This document shows positions 11,087 to 22,040 of a stretch of 64,000 nucleotides of DNA, piece by piece. The position numbers and the translations under genes are program-made. How positions within the stretch are numbered: the first letter of the stretch is position 1; each line of letters opens with the position of its first letter. This DNA is from Peromyscus leucopus (taxonomy: Eukaryota > Chordata > Mammalia > Rodentia > Cricetidae): NCBI RefSeq assembly GCF_004664715.2, contig NC_051073.1:65051436-65115435 (forward strand), written 5' to 3'. Under the pieces are notes generated by a model. That model did no database searches. It had not been told where the DNA came from and saw only the letters and a program-made list of their open reading frames with translations.

Positions 11087-11130
<44 letters not shown>
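11087..11130. repeat. (CA)22 microsatellite
   Basis: Uninterrupted CA units between AT-rich flanks. Confidence 0.97.
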
Positions 11131-11132
<2 letters not shown>

Positions 11133-11738
11133 AGAAATGTATGATCTGTCCCATAGAAAGACAGGCAGATTAGGTTTAAAATTGAAGGCATCTACATTAA
11201 GAAAAATATAAACAAATAAATGAAATTAGTTTTCATAATACATTTTACCCAATAAATTCAAAATACATGTTATTCCACACATACTCAATATATAAGTTAC
11301 TAGTGGGGCGTTTATGAGTTTTTGGTTTTTGTTGTTGTTTTGGTACCAAGTCATCAAAATTCAGTATATATTTTATACTTACACTAATTTGGATACAAAA
11401 CTTTTACTGCAAATATCTCATCTGTATTTAGATTTCATGAAATTAACAGATATTCACAGAGATTCATATGTTCAAGGTGTTTTTAAAAAGCACTTTAAAG
11501 TTTTCCAGTGATGGATTATTGAAAGGCCATTTTCTCTAACAATCATATTCACTTCATCAAAACAAGCTCATCTTTTTCTAAAGAACAAGTACAACTTAGA
11601 AAGGAAAACATTGGCTTCAAAATTTTCCATTCACGTTAAGTGAGTGGACCATAACTCCTCAATCAATCTTGTTCAGACCTGTGGCAGAGACGGAAAAGAA
11701 ACGTTAAGTTTGCAAAAATCAACAAGACAGACTTCAGA
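11131..11738. other. AT-rich unassigned sequence
   Basis: No gene or clear repeat seen. It could contain old L1 material, which I could not place. Confidence 0.4.
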
Positions 11739-11886
11739 TTTTCTTTTTTGAGACAAAGTCTCACTATGTGGCCCTGGCTGTTCTGGAACTCCCTCTGTAG
11801 ACCAGGCTGGTCTTGAACTCAGAGATCCACCTGCCTCTGCCTCCTGAGTGATGGCATTAAAGATGTGGGCACCACCACATCCACAG
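11739..11886 (-). mobile_element. B1 SINE
   Basis: Full-length minus-strand copy: 'tttgagacaaagtctcactatg', 'tggaactccctctgtag', 'tggtcttgaactcagagatcc' and a decayed head 'gatggcattaaagatgtg'. This copy has the older 'ggccctggctgttc' spacer, not the 'agctttgcgcc' variant. Confidence 0.92.
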
Positions 11887-12024
11887 TCTTGGAAATTCGA
11901 GGCTTAACCCATTCATATACGGTGTGATAATGTCATAGTTTCTGTTTGATTATTGAATAAGTATTCCTTTGTTTTTTACTTATTTATATTTCAATTAACT
12001 AATTAATTTTCTAAAAACAAGCAG

Positions 12025-12137
12025 TTTTGACTGGCCTGTATTCACTATGTAGTTCAGGCTAGCCTCAAACTATGACAACTTCCTGCCTCAGCTTCTCAAG
12101 TGCTGGGATTAAAAATGTGTGTCATCATGCCTGATTA
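12025..12137 (-). mobile_element. Old B1 SINE (B1F/PB1-like)
   Basis: 'cactatgtagttcaggctagcctcaaact' in two parts and 'caagtgctgggattaaaaa' give B1 order, with heavy divergence and missing tail. Confidence 0.75.
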
Positions 12138-12531
12138 AGACAATCTTCAGTTAGAGTTAATGAAACAATCTTTGTAAAAATTTTCTACTGTTCACGAATA
12201 AACACTGACAAAGAACTCAGGATCATTGAGCTAATTTCCGTTCCTCTTCATTTCCCTAAATTGGCAATAATTCACACTTGTGTGTACTGCATGAAGAGAA
12301 CAGCCTATCTGTAACACGTTACAAGAACTCTTGTTAGAAAGCTAAGCAAAAAAATATGTCCATAAATGGAATTAGAATTCCGATCATGATTAAAATGTAG
12401 ACTTTAATTTAACATAAATGGCCCCTCTGCCATGATAGGTAACATTCTTACATGATGGATATTAAAGAGTCAAGTTTTTCTCTATGCAGCCTATAAATAG
12501 GCATTTCTTTGTAGATTTGGAACTCTAAAAA
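12138..12531. other. Unassigned AT-rich sequence
   Basis: No feature recognised. Confidence 0.4.
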
Positions 12532-12533
12532 TA

Positions 12534-12536
12534 AGT

Positions 12537-12575
<39 letters not shown>

Positions 12576-12579
12576 TTTG
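12534..12579. repeat. (TTTA)11 microsatellite
   Basis: It lies at the tail end of the minus-strand B1 at 12548-12725, so on the B1 strand it reads (TAAA)n. It probably grew from the SINE tail together with the TTTATTTATT target site. Confidence 0.95.
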
Positions 12580-12725
12580 GTTTTTCGAGACAGGGTTTCT
12601 CTGTGTAGCTTTGCGCCTTTCCTGGAACTCACTTGGTAGCCCAGGCTGGCCTCGAACTCACAGAGATCCGCCTGGCTCTGCCTCCCGAGTGCTGGGATTA
12701 AAGGCGTGCGCCACCACTGCCCGGC
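12548..12725 (-). mobile_element. B1 SINE, young cricetid-type
   Basis: A nearly intact copy with 'cgagacagggtttctctgtg', 'agctttgcgcctttcctgg' and 'gcgtgcgccaccactgcccgg'. Target duplication 'taagtttatttattta' is read at about 12532-12547 and 12726-12741. Confidence 0.95.
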
Positions 12726-12751
12726 TAAGTTTATTTATTTACATCAGTGTT

Positions 12752-13230
12752 TTTTTTTTTTCTTTTTTTTGGCTCTTTTGGGAGGCCCACCACCCAGCTC
12801 CCAAGTAAATCACACAGAGGCTTATTCTTAATTATGAACACCCGGCCTTAGCTTGGCTTAGTTTCTAGCCAGCTTTTCTTATCTTTAAATTAGCCCTATC
12901 ATTTGCCCCTGGGCTTTTCCCATTATCTTACTTCTGTGAATCTCACTCTTACTCCATGGCTTGCTGTGTAGCTGGTTGGCTGGCCCCTGGAGTCCTCCTC
13001 CTTCTCTGGCTCCTAGGTCTTAGATCTATTTCTCCTCTCCTCCCAGATTTCTCCTTCTATATATTCTCTCTGCCTGCCAGCCCCACCTATCCTTTCTCCT
13101 GCCTTGCTATTGGCTGTTCAGCTCTTTATTAGACCATCAGGTGTTTTACACAGGCCCAGTGACACAGCTTCACAGAGTTAAACAAGTGCAACATGAACAA
13201 AAGTAACACACCTGAAAATATTCTACTACA
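12752..13230 (-). mobile_element. LTR-like rodent repeat, copy 2
   Basis: It has the same order as 3138-4007 ('ccaccacccagctcccaa', 'ctttattagaccatcagg', 'cacagcttcacagagttaaac') without the 316-base insert. It lies between two parts that could be one B3 SINE. A poly-T run precedes it, so a poly-A-tailed retroposon origin is not excluded. Confidence 0.65.
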
Positions 13231-13417
13231 CTTGAGTGTTTGCCTGCATGTATGTATATGTGACATGGTATGTGACTTGTGCTTACAAAGGCCAGAAGAG
13301 GGCGCCAGATCCTTTGGAACACGAGTTACAGATGGTTGTGAGGCACCATGTGAGTGAAGGGAACTGGATCCTCTGTAAGAACAAGTGCTCTTAACTGCCA
13401 AGCCATCCCTCCAGCCT
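13231..13417 (-). mobile_element. B3/B2 SINE
   Basis: Minus-strand copy: 'gtgtttgcctgcatgtatgt', 'ggccagaagagggcgccag', head 'tgctcttaactgccaagcc' and 'ctccagcc'. Confidence 0.88.
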
Positions 13418-13750
13418 GTCAATTTGGAACTTTTGAGATGAAATGTACAGAAAAAAAAAATTAGCAGGATTGTACCTTTTATATTCTATAACTCATCTAA
13501 GTTAAAGAAAATGTTAAGTAGTGAAGTGACAATTCTAATAGCCTAGGACGAAAGAGCAGAATTTAAGGTAAATTCTCCCCTTACTTTTTATTTATTTTTA
13601 CTTATTTTTGCCTCTTTTGTCTTCTCGGTCCCTAGCTAACTGATGGTACCCACCCATGTTTGGGGGCAGACATCCCCAGTCAACCTGCCCACTCACATGG
13701 CAGCCTTGAGAAACACCATCATGGCTTCACCAAAAACAATGCTTCACCAG
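13418..13750. other. Unassigned non-coding sequence
   Basis: No feature recognised beyond short A and T runs. Confidence 0.4.
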
Positions 13751-14157
13751 TGTGCTGGAAAGTTTGTCAACTTGACACAAACCTAGACATAAATGGAAAA
13801 AGAATCTCATCTGACAAAAAAAAATACCTCTATCAGATTGGCCTTTAGGTAAGCCTGTGGGGCATTTTCCTGATTAATGATTGATATGGGAGGACCCAGC
13901 AACTGTGGGTGGTGCCGCTCCTGGGCAGGTGGTCCTTGGGAGAACAGGACAGTGGCTGAACCTGAGCTCAAGAAGGAAGTCAGGCAGCACTCATCTCTTC
14001 TGGGGCCTCTGCTTCAGATTCTGCCCAGCTTGAGTTCCTGCCGTGGCTTCTCTCAGTGATGGACTGTGACCCAGGATATGTGAGCCAAATAAACATTGGT
14101 TTTCCTGAGTTGCTTTTGGTCATGGTGTTTATCACAGCAATAGAAACCTAAGTAAGG
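13751..14157 (+). mobile_element. MaLR LTR (ORR1/MT-like)
   Basis: It runs from 'tgtgctggaaagtttgtcaa' and 'cttgacacaaacc' through 'gcattttcctgattaatga' and 'gtgagccaaataaac' to 'tttatcacagcaatagaaac'. The 3' half matches the MaLR plan. Solo LTR with no internal region. Confidence 0.75.
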
Positions 14158-14463
14158 CGGCCAGCTATCTAAGTGTCCCTTAGTCCAGTCAACTGATGCT
14201 GCACGGATCATCACACTTACTCTGTCACCCAAAGCTTGTGGAGTCTTCTCTGTCCCATCGTTCTGAAATGTGCCTGGGACGAGCCTGGTTGAGTTCATTT
14301 TCATGGCGTTCAGTCTAGGCATTTGTGTTTTTCTATTCTAGGAAAATTTCTTAAACTTCTCCTTTCATGATTTCTTCACTCTCTGACTTTCTGAAATTCT
14401 TATGATCTGGGTAGTAGGTCTCACAGATTGATCTTTGTCTTTACAAAATATGAATTGTTCTTA
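14158..14463. other. Unassigned non-coding sequence
   Basis: No feature recognised. Confidence 0.4.
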
Positions 14464-14598
14464 GCTGGGTGTGGTGGCACACGCCTTTCATCCCAGCACA
14501 TGGGTGGTAGAGGCAGGGAGTTTTAGGTCAGCCTGGTCTATATAGTGAGTTCCAGACCAGCCAGGCATGCATATATAGTAAGACCTTATCTTAAAAAA
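14464..14598 (+). mobile_element. B1 SINE
   Basis: 'gctgggtgtggtggcacacg' head, 'tcatcccagcac', 'aggtcagcctggtctatata' and a short A tail. It carries a local duplication of the 'gttccagaccagccagg' region and is older than its neighbour. Confidence 0.9.
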
Positions 14599-14608
14599 AT
14601 TATATTAC

Positions 14609-14768
14609 GCCGGGCGGTGGTGGTGCACGCCTTTAACCCCAGCATTTGGGAGGCAGAGGCAGGCAGATCTCTGTGAGTTCGAGGCCAGCCTGGGCTACCA
14701 AGTGAGTTCCAGGAAAAGGCGCAAAGCTACACAGAGAAACCCTGTCTCGAAAAACCAAAAAAAAAAAA
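14609..14768 (+). mobile_element. B1 SINE, young cricetid-type
   Basis: Intact head 'gccgggcggtggtggtgcac', body and A-rich tail. It carries 'aaaggcgcaaagctacac', the complement of the cricetid variant. A perfect 15-base target duplication (seven A then ttatatta) is read at 14593-14607 and 14762-14776, so it inserted just after the tail of the older B1. Confidence 0.95.
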
Positions 14769-14852
14769 TTATATTATATTATATTGTATTATATCATATC
14801 ATATTTATTTTTATATTATATTAATTGTATTATATTTATTATATTATATTCA
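14769..14852. repeat. (TATAT)n AT-rich low-complexity tract
   Basis: Imperfect TTATA/TATAT units follow the B1 tail. Confidence 0.85.
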
Positions 14853-15171
14853 GGGTGTACATAAACAGAGCTGTGTATATTTCCTTATTTTCCATCTCTG
14901 TATTTTGGTTCTACTGTCCAATAGATTTCTTTCCCTTAGTTTCTGCTGAGTCTGTCATTTCTGCTTTCATGGTCTGAAGTCATAGGGTTTTGAACCTGTT
15001 TTATAGGCTCCTGGTTGTTTCACAGGTGCTATGAAGGCACTAAGGATATTTTCTACTTGTATAGTCTCCTCATATTTGTTGTGGGCTGTCACACTAGAGA
15101 CTTCCCACCACTGCCTGGTGATCAACACATCTCTTTGCTGTCAACAATCTCTAAAAGAGGGTCCTTAGCCA

Positions 15172-15290
15172 TTGCTATGGCTTGAATGTGTCCCCAAGCT
15201 TCACATGCCCGTGGATGTGCCAGCCTCCAGAACCATGAGCCCAGCAAACTTGTTTTTAAATTAATCTCCCAGCCTATGGTATGAATTTAA
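15172..15290 (+). mobile_element. Possible MaLR LTR remnant
   Basis: 'gctatggcttgaatgtgtcccc' (in two halves) matches a MaLR start. It is followed almost at once by 'cagcctccagaaccatgagcc', which belongs near the 3' end, implying a large internal deletion. The rest of 14853-15984 is unassigned. Confidence 0.45.
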
Positions 15291-15362
15291 CCAAAGCTTA
15301 GGAATCAAGGGCTCCATCAATGGTGCTCCCTGTCACAAGGCCACCAGGATGGAGAGGTCGGA

Positions 15363-15441
15363 TATCAACATATTTTCATATTTTTTCTCTTGAGCTGTTC
15401 TATATCAATATGTTTTCATATTTTCTCTTGAGCTGTTCCAT
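15363..15441. repeat. Two-copy tandem duplication, 40-base period
   Basis: The unit beginning 'tatcaaca' at 15363 recurs as 'tatcaata' at 15403, and both end 'tctcttgagctgttc'. Four or so differences separate the copies. Confidence 0.85.
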
Positions 15442-15984
15442 TGCCTTGGAGAACACTGTTCATCTCCTGTGTGAATGACATCCCTTTGGGGATTTCCTGG
15501 ACTCGAGGAGCTGGGTAGAGAAGAAAGTCTGTAAATCCAACCTGTGCTTTGCCAACATTCACTTTGTTGCTGGTTTTTGGCCTTGACCTCAGATGTCTTC
15601 CTCCAGTGCCAATTCTCTTCTCGTGTTTATTGGGAATCAGTCTCCAGGCTTCAGCAGAAGGCAGGACCGCTGTGTGGAGCAGGGACCAATCTGAGGTCCA
15701 TCCGTTTATCACAGAACTCTTAACCACGCCCCCCATTCTAGCCCTCCCTCATCTACACTTACCGAGGTCCCTGGTCCCACCAGTTCTTGGTTCTTCTGAG
15801 CATCCTTCAACATAAAGCCAGGCTGTTCTTGGTTTCTCCAGTGGCTGTCTTCAAGTTCAGCTTCCTCAGGTTTGCCTACTCCTCATCCATCCCCTCCCCA
15901 CTTCCGGGATGTTGCTGGTGTCTCCCATCCCACTTTTTGTCCTTACACCACTATGCCTCTTACATTTTTCCTGTTCCTTATTTC

Positions 15985-16167
15985 AAAAGTTATTTATTTT
16001 ATGTGCATGTGTGTTTTGCCGGCATGTATGTTGGTGAACCATGGGTGTTGGACTCTCCGGAACTGGGGTTACAGGTGGTTGTGAGCCACCATGTGGGGGC
16101 TGGGAACAGACCCCACATACTCTTCAAGAACAAATACTCCTAGCTGCTGAGCCATCTCTCCAGTCCT
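15985..16167 (-). mobile_element. B3/B2 SINE
   Basis: Minus strand: 'ttttatgtgcatgtgtgttt', 'gaactggggttacaggtgg', and head 'gctgctgagccatctctcc'. Confidence 0.9.
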
Positions 16168-16692
16168 TGTATTTCTTTCTCATTTTTTAAGTAATATTTG
16201 GGATGGAGGAAAGATTAATACCTATATTCAACACATCATTTTAACCTGAAGTCCTGATCATATTTTATTTTAAAATATTTCAACAAATACTTCTTCTAAA
16301 CAGCAATCCGCTCTGTTGCATTTAGAATAATATTTAGTTAGCAAGGCCATATTTCACAGTCTTCATAAATTGTTATTTTTATGGCAAGCAAGGTGACCTT
16401 TGAGGTGACAGAGACAATTCATCACCAGGAAAAATGGGGCCTGATCTTATTACAAAATCTCAGGTTTGGGTCTTTTTAAATATTTTGATTTCCACAGAAT
16501 AGTGAAGATTTGCTATCTGGATGAAACGATAGTATTTGTCTCAGAAATACAACTGGGAAAAGTCTGGCGGCTGGATGTAGGGGTCAGGGCTGCTGGCTCT
16601 CCAGCAGGGTTGGACTTCTCCACCGATTGCTTTAGGAACAAGAGCGTGACTCAAGTTCACCAAGGGGACTGACTGCGTGTTTCATTCATGAC

Positions 16693-16693
<1 letters not shown>
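16168..16693. other. Unassigned AT-rich sequence
   Basis: No gene. The part 16250-16540 is free of recognisable repeats and could be conserved non-coding sequence, which cannot be judged without alignment. Confidence 0.35.

Positions 16694-16743
<50 letters not shown>
16694..16743. repeat. (GT)25 microsatellite
   Basis: Uninterrupted GT units next to an ID-like remnant. Confidence 0.97.
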
Positions 16744-16744
<1 letters not shown>

Positions 16745-16801
16745 TGCTAGGGTCTGAAAACCCATACTCATCTCTAACCACTGAGCAGCATCCCAGCCCT
16801 T
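16744..16801 (-). mobile_element. ID-like SINE remnant
   Basis: 'ggtgctagggtctgaaaacc' and 'ctaaccactgagcagcatcc' followed by 'cagccct' resemble the reverse of an ID element, with the GT tract at its tail side. Confidence 0.5.
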
Positions 16802-17743
16802 GCTAGGAGCCTGTTGGATCAAGTTTTCTTGCTTCTAAAGAGAGATGCATGCATATGAAAAGAGACATCTGTCAGTGCCCTGGATATTGTTGTTTCTGGA
16901 TGTCCTGCCCAGGGCTGTGGCAGCCATCTGGCAGGCAGTCTTAGGATCCCAACAGAAAAACAACAGCCAAGGAAAAAGAATGAAAAAAGTGTGTTCCTGA
17001 TGACATTATTGAGCCACAGATTGGCCTGATCTTGGGCTTTGCCTTGCTGTGAATTCCAGTTATGGATGGTGATATATGTCCTTGTTTCTGAGCCAATTCA
17101 AGCCAGGGGTCTTCCATTGTTTGTAATGGAAGCATTCTGGCTCCATGTGCTGCCAAAGTACAAGCCGCATTCCTAGGCAGGAATGCATTCGCTTTTCAAA
17201 AAAGTATGTAGAACTGCTGATTTATGGTCTCCGTTCAGATCATGAAAATCAGTTCAAGAAGAATGTGTTTAATATCTGGGCAGATAATGAATCAACACGT
17301 GACTTGCACTTGGTTGGGCCTGAAGGTTACTTTTCCGTAGGTATTTATTTCACTGTTCTGCATCTGTCTTTCCATCAGACAGGACTCTGTCCCATTTCCC
17401 CATCGACTTGAATCTTGGTCCAGGGAAAACAAGGCAAAAAAAAATGGAAAGTGGTGAAATAAAATTTCATCAATAATTGGGATAGATGAGGCTATTATTT
17501 TTAATTGCTTGTATCAGTTTTATTATTTTTTGAGGTTATCCTTTCGATGGGATTTCTTTTCTGAAGATGATTCCAAAAAGCACTAATCGAGTTTCGAGGC
17601 TATAAATTATCCCCTAAAAGAGAAAATGAAAATGTCTCTTACAATGAACCAGCTTTAGCAGAAAGTACCTGGTGCAGAGATGGCAGATGATGAGCCAAAA
17701 ACCAGGTGAACAAATGCTTTAAATTCCAATGACAAGAATAAGA
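16802..17743. other. Low-repeat sequence, possible conserved element at 17420-17690
   Basis: No transposon recognised. 17420-17690 is AT-rich, with 'caataattggg', 'ttttaattgct' and 'gctataaattatc' (homeodomain-like cores). Open frames are domainless. Confidence 0.3.
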
Positions 17744-17787
17744 CACCACCACCACCACCACCACCACCACCACCACCACCACCACCA
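17744..17787. repeat. (CCA)n trinucleotide repeat, about 15 units
   Basis: Uninterrupted CAC/CCA units. No coding context is seen around it. Confidence 0.97.
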
Positions 17788-18224
17788 TTTGAGCCAAATT
17801 TGAAGCAAGCTTGATTTTTATTGGGGTGCACCCAAGAGCTGGTCAGCTACTGCTTCCTACACGGGTTATAGAGAACAACCCCGAATTCATCTCTTGGGCC
17901 CCTCTTAAGAAGTAAAATCACGAGTAGTTTCACAGAAGGGAGACAATGGGGGCAATAAGGAAATTAAAAAAAAAAAAACAACTTAATAAAAACATGCGGC
18001 CACCCACCATGTGATCAGGGAGGGGTGGGGTTGGGGGAGCAGGGAGGGTCAGGGTATTCTCAAGAACAAATCAAGGTCATGGGTTGGGGAAGGTGGGGTT
18101 CCAGGAAACAGAGAGCAACCCAACACTCACAATAAATAGAAACTTATTTTTAAAAACACAGCATAACGGCTCCTACCTTCAAAACGGAGTCAGGCAGGTT
18201 CCTCAGGTTCCTGCTGCATGATGG
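17788..18224. other. Unassigned sequence, possibly an old rodent repeat
   Basis: 'aagcttgatttttattggggtg' (two halves), an A12 run and 'acttaataaaaaca' suggest a decayed retroelement end. The family was not identified. Confidence 0.3.
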
Positions 18225-18400
18225 GCAAGAGCATAGGCTTTAAGCGTAGAGTCGGTTCCAAGCCTGGCTCGACCACGGACTACATGAGTAGCGGTGGATA
18301 AGTTACCCAGCCTCACTGCGCCTCCAGCAAACTCCCCTGTTAAACGAAAGCAATACCTGCCTCACGGGTGCTTGGGTAAATGAAGTAAATCAAGAATCTT
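18225..18400 (+). mobile_element. MIR SINE
   Basis: 'ggctttaagcgtagagtcgg', 'caagcctggctcgaccac', 'agttacccagcctcactgcg' and 'aatacctgcctcacgggt' follow MIR order on the plus strand. Strongly diverged. Confidence 0.8.
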
Positions 18401-18699
18401 GAAAGTGTTTCTCCCATCCCCCAGCATCATCCACTCAGACCATTTCCTCGTGGCCTCGCTCGGAGTCTGGAAAGTACTTTTGTCCACTAATATTTGGACC
18501 CATTTGTCCTTCTACTGTAGGAGGGAGTTTTCAACGTTCATCTTGAGACTCTTACCCACTCCGAGGCCATCTACTGTTCGTTCCAATAATGCGTATCTGT
18601 TCCATGTTCTCCAAAGCTCCTCTGTCACTCAAACAAGCCTAGACAAAGTGGCCAGGAGAAAGCAAGTCTTTTTTTTTTTTTTTTAAATATTAGTTATTT
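18401..18699. other. Unassigned sequence with poly-T
   Basis: T16 at 18669-18684. No other feature seen. Confidence 0.4.
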
Positions 18700-19100
18700 G
18701 AGTGGAATGTGTTGGGTTGGGAGTCCTTGGAGGGCCAAGGAGTCACCTTTGCAAATGGTGTCTCTAGACCCTGAACAGAGATGGACACAAGGAGATAAGA
18801 CATGAAGGTTTCTTTTGGCTCACAGTTTCGGAGGCACGCAGTCCATGGCCATTGCCCTGAGTGCCCAGGGCCTGTGGTGAGCATCATGGCAGAGGACACC
18901 TGTTTCTTCATGCCGGTCACAAAATGAGGAGGGGCCAGAGGTCACAGTACCCTTTGGAGAAATGCTCCCAAGGACCTAACTTCATGCCACCAGGCCCCAC
19001 CTCCTAAAGGCATCATGACTTCCCCAAATCAGCATGGCCTGGTAACTAAGCCCTTAGCATATGGGTTTGGGGAGACATTTAAAGTTCAAATGTAATAGCA
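18700..19100 (+). mobile_element. Interspersed repeat, MaLR-associated type, family unresolved
   Basis: 'ttttggctcacagtttcgg', 'ccatggccattgcc', 'aggccccacctcctaaagg' and 'gggagacatttaaagttcaaa' share a plan with 26880-27082 and 39281-39627. The type is known to me from rodent genomes but the name is not certain. Confidence 0.5.
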
Positions 19101-20889
19101 GGGGAGGAGAGAGCACAAGCAAACCACCCTGTCCTCTCCTTCCCAGAATCCGACACAGTCAACAAGCACTGTGGATGTAGCGGACACAGGTACTCACTCT
19201 GCATCCCGCCCCATCCATCTGCTCACTGCGGGACTCCTCCCGTCACAGCGACGCCCACCTATGCCGTTCCACGGGAGTTTCTGCTCAGTGCCCCGTCACT
19301 CTGTGTGAACATCATCCTTGTGCCGCTACACGCAGCGTGTAGCCTGATGAGCACAAACACAGGACTGGACTCCTGAAGTGGCAGAATCGACGACATACCT
19401 CTCCCCAGGGATGTCTTATTTTCTTCATGCCGGTAAGAACGGAGAAGACCCGATCACCTTCAAGGGCTCACTCAGTGACTATCTCCCAAAAGAAGGGGGA
19501 AAAAATGATATGAAGAAGAGTAACTGAACAGCTGGTCCCTTCCCATAGTCTTAGTTCAAACTCTCCTACCTCAAGGTCATCACACAATGGCTGCCTTGTG
19601 TGGGCTGAGCACTCTGAGACACTAACCCTAAGCTGGATGTCTGGTCTCTTACAGATGCCAAGCCCTGCTTCCTCCACTTCTAACAAAGGGCAGCCAGCAG
19701 ACTCCAGGACACAGGGCAAAGTGAACCAGGTCTTCAGTTCATCAGGGGATATGGCTGTTTTTGGGAGACCGGCCAGCTACTTCCTAAGGATGTGCTATGG
19801 TGACTCATGGCCCGCTTCCAGGAGAGAATAAGCCAGAATCTATGGCCAACATTGAACAATAGCAGCAACATCGTCTCCTAGAAATGATGGGCGTCACTGC
19901 CTCCAGAGGAAAAGGAGGTGGTCCACCCAGCTGCATCCTACAGCAGGCCCTCTTCCTCTCTTCCTCTCAGGTGGGCAGCCGAGTGAGCGGGAGGGGCTGA
20001 AGTGTGGGGGAAAGGTTGTCGTTTATTCCACAGACGGAGAACCTGTAAGCATGTTGTATCCGCGTGGCCTTCTGAGCCTTGGGTCCCTCTCGTAATGAAA
20101 TGAGGCTGTTGTGTTACGTAAACCCTCAAGTCTCTTCAGAGCTCAGAAACTCCTGGAATCTGAATCTTGCAGAGACCTTGCCATACCCTGGAGGTGCTCC
20201 TAACCCAGAAGCTTGATGCAAACTTGGAAATTAAACCCATGGAGCCCTAAGCAGAGGCATGGTTCTTCCTGATTCCTCTCTCTCTCAGCTGGAGTCAAAG
20301 CTGGCCTCGTGTCCCGGCCATTGCTGACTTAACTTCTCCTATTCACTGTTCACAACTATTGGTCAGAACCTCTGCAGACACTGGGATTTCTAGGAAAGAG
20401 GGCCTGATAAACCCTCTCCTGATGTCAACTTCATTGTCCGGGTATCTTGCAAGATACAATGCTGTAAAGATGGAGGAATCTGAGGATCGTTCACAGAGCC
20501 ACTACGAGGGCAGGATGTGACAGCCGTGGCCTTCATCCTCCTCAGACAGACCCTTTGTTGCTGTCCTGTCTCCTAGCTCCACTGAACACCATGTCTCACA
20601 CTCAGTCTGATCAGAATGGAACCCATTGTCAAGACCCCTGCAAACCTGCCCGTCCTTCCTGCCCTCTACTTCAAAGCCGCCGTAAGGGTCATCCGTGCCC
20701 TCCCAGCACCTGGACTCTTTTCCTCTTTGGAGGAAATTCGAGTTTCAGGATATTTCCACTTCTGCCTCCCAGTGCCTGTGGAATGTGCATATAGCATGGG
20801 ATGAAAATTGAGACCATAGCTAGACAGGGCTTCAGTTCCTGAGCACGGCACGAGGTATTCATGTAGCAGAGGAGGGTGGATGTTATGGT
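19101..20889. other. Unassigned non-coding sequence
   Basis: No gene or confident repeat in 1.8 kb. Frames here are at most about 80 residues and domainless. Confidence 0.4.
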
Positions 20890-21015
20890 TTTTCTTTTGT
20901 GGTGGGAGGCAGCCTTAGTACGTGGCACGTGGTTGGCCTCAGACTCACAGAGATCCACCTGGCTCTGTCTCCTGAGTGCTGGGATCCAAGGTGGGAGCCA
21001 CCGTTCCCAGCCCAT
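20890..21015 (-). mobile_element. B1 SINE, decayed
   Basis: 'ttggcctcagactcacagag' , 'atccacctggctctgtctcc' and 'tgagtgctgggatccaagg' keep B1 order. The tail half is disrupted. Confidence 0.85.
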
Positions 21016-21455
21016 TATGGCTGTTCTGGGGACCCTCATCCAGCCTCTGTTGGCTGCTGTCTTCTCCGTAGTTTTCTCTTCCCGCCTTTGCATTGACCTG
21101 GTGAGGTCTAATAATTATACAGCGGGTGAACCCTTTTCCTCCTCTGAGATCCAGGGTCTGTGGGTTCACTGTTTGAAAGTCAATCCTGACTCGCGTGTCC
21201 TCCCCACCCCTACTCCCCAGGTCGGCGGGCCGGGAGTCCTTCCTGATTGTCCCCGTCACGTCCTCACCACTGTCCCTAAGGCCCAGTGGTTCTGCCTGAC
21301 CTGTCAGCCACTACCACACCAAACAGGTCCGGATTATGCATAACTATAGCCCTGCTGTTCTGTTGGCGGGTCCTCTGGCCCCAGGATGTTGTTCATCAGG
21401 ACCATCCGCTTTGGTCACACTTCAAAGTCCAGGGGCAGACGACCATCCAGGGTTT
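21016..21455. other. Unassigned non-coding sequence
   Basis: No feature recognised. A 155-residue plus-strand frame (20876-21343) runs through the B1 and is not credible as a gene. Confidence 0.4.
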
Positions 21456-21487
21456 ATTTTATATTTTATTTTATTTTATTTTATTTA
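21456..21487. repeat. (TTTTA)n pentanucleotide repeat
   Basis: About six TTTTA units with one variant. Confidence 0.9.
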
Positions 21488-21649
21488 TTGGTAGAGGAGG
21501 AAATGGAGAAAACTGGAGGGTGGAAAGGTGCTGGGTGAGTCCGGGAAGAGAGGGACGAGAGAAGGCAGGTGTGTGGCACAGGTGTGGCTCAAGCACTCCC
21601 ATGAGGCCTTGAGGCCAGGGCAGCTTCTCCACTCGAGCCGCTGATCCGT

Positions 21650-21950
21650 ATTTTTCTATGCTCAGATCAATGAAAACATATTAATTACCCTTTAAATGGA
21701 AAATAAATTAACTTAAGAAGATGCAGTTTTATCTTGCTTTTATGGCAGCCAAGTTCCCCCAGGATGTGTTAATTGATTTGAAATCTAAATCAGTCTAATG
21801 CCCTTGGGCAGTTTGCCCCGTGGGAGTGAGCGGTGACTCCTGTAAAGGAAACAGCTTTATGCTGACTGGTTTTGCACATTTTTATCACTGTGGATGAGGT
21901 CAGCGCAATTATGGGTGGAGAAAGCCCATTAGCACCACATCCTCTGGGCG
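21650..21950. promoter_or_regulatory. Possible conserved non-coding element
   Basis: A repeat-free AT-rich stretch with 'atattaattaccctttaaa', 'gttaattgatttgaaatct' and 'cgcaattatggg', i.e. clustered TAATTA/TTAATTG homeodomain-type cores. Function is inferred only from composition. Confidence 0.3.
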
Positions 21951-22040
21951 GTTAGTAAATATTTATTGAGCATCTACTTTATTCGAATACTGTGCAAAGC
22001 TCCGCTGTGCAAGGCTGGACGACTCAGCTATGGCCCTGAG
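21951..22040 (+). mobile_element. L2/MIR-like fragment
   Basis: 'gtaaatatttattgagcatc' then 'tactttattcgaatactgtgcaaagct' resembles the 'attgagcacctactatgtgcc' segment of L2-type 3' ends. Confidence 0.5.

Noticed and set aside
17744..17787. Poly-proline or poly-histidine coding triplet repeat
   Set aside because: No open frame of note or exon signal around the CCA run.
20876..21343. 155-codon plus-strand frame
   Set aside because: Runs antisense through a decayed B1 SINE and has no domain outside it.
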